Assembly (NCBI GenBank): GCA_947462335.1
Contig: OX381714.1
Coordinates: 22,974,618-23,038,617, forward strand
Reading direction: 5' to 3'
Length of the DNA: 64,000 nucleotides
Source of the DNA: Harmothoe impar
Taxonomy: Eukaryota; Annelida; Polychaeta; Phyllodocida; Polynoidae
Shown: one piece after another, positions 56,558 through 64,000 of the stretch
Numbering within the stretch: position 1 is the first letter of the stretch
Layout: every line of letters begins with the position of its first letter
Notes under the pieces: model-generated
What the model was told of the DNA's origin: nothing
Database searches by the model: none
The model's input: only the letters and a program-made list of their open reading frames with translations
Made by a program: the position numbers and the translations under genes

Positions 56558-59500
56558 CTGAAACTGAGTCACATTAAACAATACTTAGATATGTGTTAAG
56601 TTGTAATATTGTGTGAGGCCATATCAGAAAATGAATTAAAATATGTGAAAGTTGTCGAAAACCCTGGAAGATATTTCTTATTTTGTACACCGAGGGACAT
56701 TTGTCGCATATTTGTGCTTTCTCCCAAAAAAGAAATCATATTTGTGGGGTCTGTAATTTATTTGTGGATACCCTAAGATCCACTATTAATCATGCCTTTC
56801 TTTATATTGGCAAATATTTTGTATGTAACGACATTTCTGACACAGCTTCTTCTATTCTGTACACATTTTGTTTACAATATAGGCTATTTAATAGCCCTTA
56901 TTCCTTGATTTTTGGACACACTTCCTTATCATTGAGTGATATTGCATGCACTCACCTATTGATATAGAGGTAAAGTTGATGACGAATCCTGTACTGCTGC
57001 TGTTACCGGTGGTGGTGACCAGGTGCAGGTAGGCGGACCGCCCCGTGGTCGTCATGTCGGTAGGCACCTGGTCACCGCACCACCGCAGTATGGGGGGTGA
57101 CGAGGGCGTGGGACCTGCAATAAGAAACATGGGCTGACAATTAGCGGATAGATGCAAGATTTGCTGTATTCATCTACAGCAAACCCAATGCATTGTATTT
57201 CTTTGATAGCAGTGCTGACATATAACTGGCTGACACTCCATTAGTACATCATGCTGTTTGTTTCAAATTTCAGAAAACCAGTCGCATGGGTAGGATGTAT
57301 TCATGCAGCACCAGCATATGACATTCTATTGTTACGTTCATTACACAAAAGAGCATAATGCATTGAAGCATTATGCTTCCTACAAAGTGTTAAATAAACC
57401 CACTCACCGTCCAGTAGTTGTACAAACTCCTTGGTACAGGCGGGGGAGTCGACCAGGTGTGAGTCGCTCACCGTCACCACGAGGCGCTCGGCGTGCCCAG
57501 GCGTGGTCAGCACCCAACAGAACTCTGCCGATCTAGCATGGAAAATATAACGTTTGGGGGCATAAATAAATGTTTTAGCATAGAAATCACCATCACTTTT
57601 TGAAGGTGGCATAGTGCTTTGATAAAGTATACATGAATGTAGCATATATGTGTGTACCACACCAATGCTGTATTCATGCATTATGCCAACCCAGCACAGG
57701 CGAGTTTCTCACCAGTGCTGGGTATCCAATGATGATAAAACATTTATTCAAATATGAATCAACTTAAATAATTGATTGAATGTTTATGTATTTTACCTTG
57801 GCATTGAAAGTGGCCAATTTGGTGAAGAAATGGACTTCATCGTTGACCCAACGGCAATGTGCTGACATACCTCTGTAACAGAACAGCATTAATATCCAGC
57901 AGCAGGGACATATTCTTCAAGCTCCAAAAATAATGAGATTTATAATAGAAAATTGAGATAACTCTTACTCCCAACTGAACAAGTAGAAAATATAAAAATT
58001 TATGATAAATTACTCAGTGTCCTCACATTACAGGAAGTTCTTCAGATGGCTGATAATCCACAGGTTCACTATCAGAGAAGTGGCCTACCTGAGACTGCTG
58101 TCCTGTACCTGATCCGGAAGCCCCGGTACTGGATGCCATTGTCAGACCTGAAGCGCAGGTAGAGCGACTGTCCAGTGCTGGTGACGACGTCCGGGGCCTT
58201 CCCGTCACCACACAGCAGTGTCAGCAGACTGGCGTCTACCTTCTCACCTGCCGCACCAGTAGAGTTATCGATATATTCAGTACTTGTGGCGAGAAACAAA
58301 TATATTCAGTTATGTTATGTGTACATACATTATATCCCCGGTCTTTCTCAGCAACTAGTAATGATTAGATAAGCTGTTATCGACCTTTTTTACAGGTTCA
58401 GCAGTTCAAGCCTGCATGAGTATGCACTTTTGGATTCCCTAAAATAGGCCCAGCCCATCAATTTGCATTTCCATAATTTCCATGAGACCATCTTTAGATA
58501 TGCAGCTTTAGAAAAGCTCAGATACTTTGATGATCTCAGAAACTCAGGTACCTTCAAGCAATGAGTATAATCTATTTACCATCATAAATCTCGAGGTAGT
58601 CCACACACCCCTCCTCCACAAAGAACTCGACAATGTCGAGCTGTACATGGGAGGCCACAGGGGCAGTCAGCACCCAGCACACGTCGGCCATGCTGCAGCA
58701 GGAAAGGCAATGTGCAGGTAGAGGTCAGAAAGACTATACAACAGAATGTATGGACATTGTGTTGATTGGGACGATGCTGATATGACACAGCACTTCCAGA
58801 CCAACCAAAAGTGAAATGATGCTGTTGTATTTGAGAAAAATGTTATCAATTCATGCTTTATCGTGTTACCGTACCTCATATGAAAGCCCATTGCACTGTT
58901 AGAAGTAAGTAGTGTTCCTGTACACCAAATACTGGGGGCAACTATGGTTCCAGTAGATTGTGCTGTAGACCTACAGCAAGTGAGCTTTTGTATATTTACA
59001 GCACTATGTACTGTATAGGGACAACAGAATCTTCTGTTACTGTACAGCAAAATTGATTGTAAATCATAATCTGAAGGTCCTGGGTTCACCTCCCAGTGCT
59101 GGTGATATTTTCAACCATCCATGTGAGGGAAAAACGAATTTTAGGTGGATGTAGGTAGACCAAGAGAAGTGGCTCTACTAAGGATTGAACTCACCACCTG
59201 TGGTGATGGAGACGGGCCCTGATCCATTGCGCCACAGAGCCGGTGTTACAAATTGTCCTATTGGGATATAAGCCACCTCTGCCATGTCTGTATTAAATGA
59301 GCTACAGCCTTGTTGCTAAAGATCCCTGATGAGAGGTGGCTAGACATAGGATCGATCCCACGACCTCTCGTGTACATATTATAGGGAAAAGTACTGTAGA
59401 TCTACAAGTCACTACCGTAACCTGCATCTACAGTAACAGAATTGTACATGTACAGTAGAATTTGCTGTATTATCATTTACAGCTAAAGTACTGTACATAT

Positions 59501-62500
59501 ACATCAAATTTTGCTGTTCACGAACAACAACTTTTTACAGTGTGGCCTATCAGCATTTCTGCAATAAGTATGGTAAACGACAAGTGCTACTAGCAAATTG
59601 AGTTTGTACGGGTGTCAAGGTCCTAGAATGTGATTAAATATCAGGTAGATGAATGGGAAGGAGCAGCTGCAGTTTCATGAACACATACAATTTTTATTTT
59701 TATTTTGTGAAGGATGTGACCTGAATAGTAAAATAAGTAGGCAGCAGAAAAGCACAAAGACAAAGGGAGGAGGTGCTTTAAATAACTATGCTGCGCTTTA
59801 TGGTTTAACTCACAGTAAGGGAAGTTCTACTGACCTGGGATATGGGTCTGGGTAGTCTGGTGATGTGAGGAGACCCCCGGATGGTGTCACATTCAGGGTG
59901 GTACAACCTGAAGCTGCAGACAACGTACAAGGCAAACTATGTGGTTACCATAAATCAATAGCTGGAATTGTGCATCCAGGAAAAATCTATGAACTTAGAT
60001 AAAATGGACAGAATATACCGGTAAGCTGTAAGGAAAAAGTTTCAGTATTGGTGTCTCTGGCCATGCTATAAAGTAGCTGTTATCTCAATAAAACTATCTC
60101 CCCATTCCTACACAGTACATCTGAGTGCTGTATAAGTACCTTGAGTAGCATTGGCACTAAACCGGATCTGGAAGCCCCTGAACTGCAGGTCTGCATTGCT
60201 GACAAAGCGGATGTAGGCAAACCGCCCAGAGGTGATGAGGGTGAAGGCACTGCGCTCTCCGCACTGCTCAACTAGCAGTGGGGACGTCTCAGACTCACCT
60301 GAATCACACAAGGAGCTCTTTATGTGTCTGCTATTACAGGTTTATCATTAAGTAGACTGATATAGAGAGTATCACTCCCACTGATACATGTATAATCGAC
60401 TTATACATATATATTAAGGACATATATTTGCTGTGATCCCGAAGACTGGATTGAAACTCCAATATCATTCAACACTGTTCCATATGTATAATCATTTTGA
60501 CCTATGCCTTCTTTGTCCTTTCCTCAGCAATGAAACAAACAATATAGTTTACTTTATTGCAGACGATTTTTGTGTATGAATCCATTGCAATATTGGCAGT
60601 GTATTCTACTTCTTATGGCACTAAAGGATGATGTCTCTAAGAATTGTAAAAATGGTTTATCAATTAATTAGTTGGTGTTTAATTTCCCGGTTAGCTTTGG
60701 TTATTGTGTATCTCACCGTCCCTGATCTGCAGGTAGTCGTTGGAGCAGCTGCCGGTGCTGTCGGGTCCCTCTAACTGTACAAACACCACATGTAGAACCA
60801 GCGCCGACCCCGCGCCACCCTCCAGCACCGTGCACACGTCCGCATTTCTACCAGCACCAACAAGGCACAAGGTGTAGTTATAATAATGTTATAAGGAACA
60901 ATAAATAATTACATAGATATTTAACACAAGGCAACCTTGTCAGAAAGAGTGGTGATATATTGATTGCTATCGGTAAAGAAAATGTGACGCAAACATCGAA
61001 GAATGTGGTGATTCTTGCAATTTGCCCAATATTAGTCATGAGCCCATTATTGCCTGTCGTACCCTTTGTGTTGTCAGTTACTTTCAGTTTACCAAAGCAT
61101 TGAGTCTGTTTTTATTTTACTTGGATTTGTTACTATATACTTTTGAAATATTTCTCTACATTTAACAAAGACTAAAACTTCAATACTCACGGTGTATACT
61201 TAACAGATGCAGGGTCGCTGCGCGCGGTGACCGGTCTGCGACCGGGTGGGGTGGCAGGTCCCTGACCGCCCCAGCCGGGGGTCGCATAGGGGTGCATGTC
61301 TGAGGTTGGCGAGTTAAGCACGCCCCCTGTTCTACCCACCTGCATTCTATGACACTGGCCTGTATATGTGAAAAGGTACAAAGAGTCATGCCAAGTGGTC
61401 TCAATTCATGTCCTGAACAAAACCATTTTGGATTATTTTTCTTGCAAATCTATTCATTTTTGACTTGAATATGAACAGCTGAAGGAATCCTTTATCAAAT
61501 TCGTAGCTCAAGAAATTTAGACAATTATGTTTTGTTTTTTAAATTGTGTATTCCAGGCGTATTATACTAGAGGCCTGATTACTTGTTCTAAATTAATCAG
61601 TGAGAGAAGCGTTGTATACTTAAGATTGACTTTATTATATAGTGATAATCCTTTGTATACAACATAAAGACATATATACTCATTATTTACAACTATTCAA
61701 GACACTCAGGTAAAGATACACTGCATGGACTTTGGAAATAAAGCAAATATGAAATAGCTTTACATGACACAATCAGGAAGGCAGGTCCAGTAAATTCTAT
61801 GTAATATCATAACAATAATAATAACATTCCTTTTACATGGAATTTACCAGACTTAGTTATGTCAACATTTGCTTGAATTTCTAAGACCATGCAGTGATTT
61901 TGTGTAGTCATGTTAGCAAAACTAAACCGGGTAAGCAATTAATGTCTGTATATGAATGAAAACTGTTAGATAAACAACAAATGTACAGTAAGTAGGGACT
62001 AGTTTGGGAACTTGTTGAATATCAGGTTAGCTGGTTAACAGTTAATTGGTTAAGGACTGTTAGCACTATGACTATGGGTTGCTATCTATACTAAGATGAC
62101 CTTTATCACTCTTGTCCACTTGAAAGCTCATGACTGACATAATGTTCGTCCATGTTCATAGTTATTATGGGAATCTGTACTCTGTAAAGAATCTGTATCT
62201 ATTAATGTTCACAAAAGAACTTATTTTGCTTTAAGTGTTAAATAAATTCACATAATTATATTTTTGAAAGAAACTGATGGGTTTCAACTTCCATGAAAAC
62301 AGTGAAAAGTTTTACTTTTTGGGGCAATATTTTACAATGTTTTTGTTCATATTCAGTGAAACTTAAATACTTACAAGATCCATGAAATAGTGATATGTTT
62401 CTGCAATTGTCCACATACACTATGCCTAAACTGCATGCCCAATTCTACACCCCACACTACAAGTAAAATAATACAATCTAAACATCCAACCTAAAACTAG

Positions 62501-63989
62501 TATATCTAGATCCCACTACAAAATAAGATAACTAAAACGTCTAGCGGCCTAGGCTACACTATACTCATAGAGGTGGGACTGACCGGGACCTTGACAAAGC
62601 TGGGGGGACCTGCCTTGCACGAGGCCCAGGTACGCGAACCGGAAGTCCATCTCCTCGAGGCGCAGTGTGGTGATGGTGACGCGGACGTGGAGGGAGGCGG
62701 CTGTACTGGTGATGTAGGTAGGTGAGTCCGCACCCACACACCACCGCACCAACTCATCTGAGTCCTGCCCTGGTCCTGTACACAGAGGTATACATGTCAT
62801 GTAGATAAAGTATTGTACAGACTAAGACAATTCATTGACAGGAATGAACATACAATGTGCAATGAATCACGACACCACTGCACACACTTACCTTTGTCTA
62901 TGAAGAGTTAGTATTGTGAAGAAGTGGAAAATGAAGATTTTTTTTATTCAAATAAATCAGACTTGAGTATCATTTCTCACTTTAAATTATGGTTTAGTCC
63001 AATTTTCTAACTGCATCATGATAGTATTATTCATATATTTATTAACTATTCACCGGCTAATAATCACTACTGCAAGGAGCATATCTCCCAAATGTAAGTT
63101 TAGACACTGACCATCATAGACTGTGATGTAGTCGGTGCTGCAGCTGCCGGACCGCAGGGGGGACACCAGCTCCAGCCGCACCTTGTAGTTTGCTAACTCC
63201 GTCTCCAAGGTGAAGCACTCAGTTCTGTCAGAAGACAGTAATGTACAATTATATTTGTAATCATAATCAGCATTTTCAGTACTTAGACAGAAATCAGTGA
63301 ACGATGCACAAAGTTCCAGATTTTATATAAGTCAGATTTTCATCTTATCTCTCTCGTCCATTTCAAATATAGCCTTTGTATTCACAGAAAATGATAAAAT
63401 GAAAATACCACAGCTCATTAGGATCTTGTGTCGTAATCTTACTGGCTGAATTTGAAAATCCAGTATGGTTACTTAATTAGCAGGTTAGGTTACACAAGTA
63501 CAAATCTGCAATCAGAAACTATAAACTCCACAATTCAAAGAGTGGTGCCACTGTAACTGGAATGAACCTTCACAATTGGGGTCTGGCCAACAGAATATTC
63601 TCATAACATTAGACAGGATGAACATATTACGAGATTTGGTAGATTCGTTGTTGAAGGATATTGTATCATATTTTACAAGGTTCTCTAGGATTTGATTAAC
63701 TTCAACTTTAATTATAGGTGTGACATACTGAAGTATTGAAACTATAAAAGGTTTTATTGTTACCTTAACTAAATAGTGATATAAGAACTAAAGCGAACTA
63801 AATGTAGTGAATTCTAATTAGAAGACTAATTTTGTATTAAAACTATGAATTTATCCATGATACAAATCAATCTCACATACTAAGTAGAACAGTTTTGGCC
63901 GTAGCTTACATACGAGGGGGAACGTGTGAACAGTCTAAATGCAGACAACTCCATGGAGTATGGGTACACGCCGTAAACAGTACACGCAT
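56217..63989 (-). CDS. Type I membrane protein with four CUB domains (5' end outside window)
   Basis: Thirteen minus-strand exons, all phase-compatible: 63989-63914, 63224-63112, 62775-62614, 61359-61191, 60847-60717, 60298-60140, 59913-59835, 58692-58580, 58247-58089, 57872-57797, 57532-57408, 57114-56956 and 56557-56217. They encode 619 residues plus a partial first codon, ending GYAELPPPT. There are four CUB domains, each with four Cys and three exons, then a TM helix (WVIIAAIFAFMFLLIFLASL) and a basic stop-transfer (KRNRKRTRR). The tail has P-rich stretches, IYDVP and ENPGY. CUB domains bind protein or carbohydrate ligands outside the cell; this is likely a receptor or adhesion-type molecule. 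The start of the gene, with any signal peptide and further CUBs, is missing. No specific orthologue is recognised. Confidence 0.85.
56956..57872 (-). CDS. CUB domain 4 (three exons)
   Basis: Exons 57872-57797 (76 nt), 57532-57408 (125 nt) and 57114-56956 (159 nt). Cys: VCQHI, FCWVL, ACTKE, LRWCGD. The SSPNWP start and the STGFVINFTS end are classic CUB edges. A second in-frame AG exists at the first exon; 57872 is fixed by phase. Confidence 0.85.
58089..59913 (-). CDS. CUB domain 3 (three exons)
   Basis: Exons 59913-59835 (79 nt; an alternative acceptor 6 bp further, at 59907, is also in phase), 58692-58580 (113 nt) and 58247-58089 (159 nt). Cys: GCTTL, VCWVL, GCVDY, LLCGD. LLTSPDYPDPYP is a textbook CUB start and LEIYDG its middle. 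Its first intron carries SINE/MITE insertions (58900-59545). Confidence 0.85.
58900..59545. repeat. Inverted 'ACTGTACAGCAAAATT' repeat with nested SINE
   Basis: Words such as CTGTACAGCAAAATT, ACAGCAAATTCTACTGTAC and CTACAGTAACAGAATT occur on both sides of a tRNA-like SINE (about 59100-59241), suggesting a MITE split by it. It lies in an intron of the CUB gene. Confidence 0.45.
59170..59241 (-). repeat. tRNA-Arg-derived SINE head
   Basis: On the minus strand GGCTCTGTGGCGCAATGGAT, the start of a tRNA-Arg, ends with TAGAGCC that pairs with the GGCTCT acceptor strand. TGAGTTCAATCC fills the T-loop position. The anticodon arm is scrambled, so it is a pseudo-tRNA. The body continues down to about 59100. 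Confidence 0.6.
60140..61359 (-). CDS. CUB domain 2 (three exons, with insertion)
   Basis: Exons 61359-61191 (169 nt), 60847-60717 (131 nt) and 60298-60140 (159 nt). Cys: QCHRM, VCTVL, SCSND, QCGER. The first exon is about 90 nt longer than in the sister domains and adds a Gly/Pro/Arg-rich loop (PGWGGQGPATPPGRR) after the YATP strand. Confidence 0.8.
61400..62540. other. Intron of the CUB gene
   Basis: AT-rich; no exon or strong repeat seen. It is the intron between CUB 1 and CUB 2. Confidence 0.6.
62614..63989 (-). CDS. CUB domain 1 of this window (three exons)
   Basis: Exons 63989-63914 (76 nt), 63224-63112 (113 nt) and 62775-62614 (162 nt). Cys: ACTVY, ECFTL, SCSTD, RWCVG. The last exon most simply ends at a GC donor (CAAG|GCAGGT at 62613); the alternative GT donor 27 bp further in the same phase (TGTCAAG|GTCCCG) is weaker. 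Upstream exons lie beyond the window edge. Confidence 0.75.
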
Positions 63990-64000
63990 CTAGGGGAGAA

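Noticed and set aside
58667..59089. CUB-like start (TGTIVAPSIWC) near 58910-58970 as an extra exon
   Set aside because: The exon at 59835-59913 fits CUB 3 much better and in phase; this stretch lies in a repeat-filled intron.
59049..59110. Plus-strand B-box-like GGTTCACCTCC
   Set aside because: Lies within the body of the minus-strand SINE and lacks an A box.

Overview
This is an intron-rich, TE-laden piece of an animal genome, most likely a marine invertebrate (lophotrochozoan or invertebrate deuterostome; the sequence alone does not settle which). The evidence is GT-AG introns in all gene models, three tandem lengsin-type glutamine-synthetase-like genes, an MFS sugar-transporter-like gene, a multi-CUB membrane receptor, a LINE of APE-endonuclease type, and very many short inverted-repeat elements. 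No prokaryotic features are present.

Layout. 783-5387: a DNA transposon with 711-bp terminal inverted repeats, carrying an XPG-nuclease-like/Cys-rich protein (Academ-like), broken by one in-frame stop. 8488-23195: three minus-strand GS/lengsin-like paralogues (A 8488-11221 intact; B 16089-18616 frameshifted in exon 1; C 21040-23195 intact). They are separated by nested MITEs, a 'GATTCCGAGACGG' repeat and a 231-bp higher-order minisatellite. 25730-32985: a minus-strand LINE with three ORFs: ORF1 with coiled coil, RRM-like region and a C-terminal NADAR (YbiA-like ADP-ribose/NAD) domain; a small SGNH-hydrolase-like ORF; and an endonuclease/reverse transcriptase ORF2. 33000-41200: mostly repeats and unassigned DNA. 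41245-44405: plus-strand MFS transporter gene (three coding exons). Its second exon's 3' splice site and first bases have been amplified into a 19-copy ~50-bp minisatellite. A partial tandem copy (pseudogene) follows at 44833-45523. 47374-49632: minus-strand secreted Lys/Glu-rich protein whose signal peptide is completed by a 26-nt first coding exon. 49700-55420: a dense cluster of inverted-repeat elements, including one built from twelve CCGATCATGTACG-type motifs. 56217-63989: minus-strand type I membrane protein with four CUB domains (three exons each), a transmembrane segment and a tail with YDVP and NPGY motifs; its 5' end lies beyond the window.

The most novel item is the NADAR domain inside a LINE ORF1, next to an SGNH-like ORF whose expected catalytic Ser position is Glu. 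It suggests a retrotransposon that carries its own ADP-ribose/NAD-directed enzyme. Second is the minisatellite made of repeated splice acceptors in the MFS gene. All gene models were built by eye from reading frame, splice consensus and phase; no database search was run.
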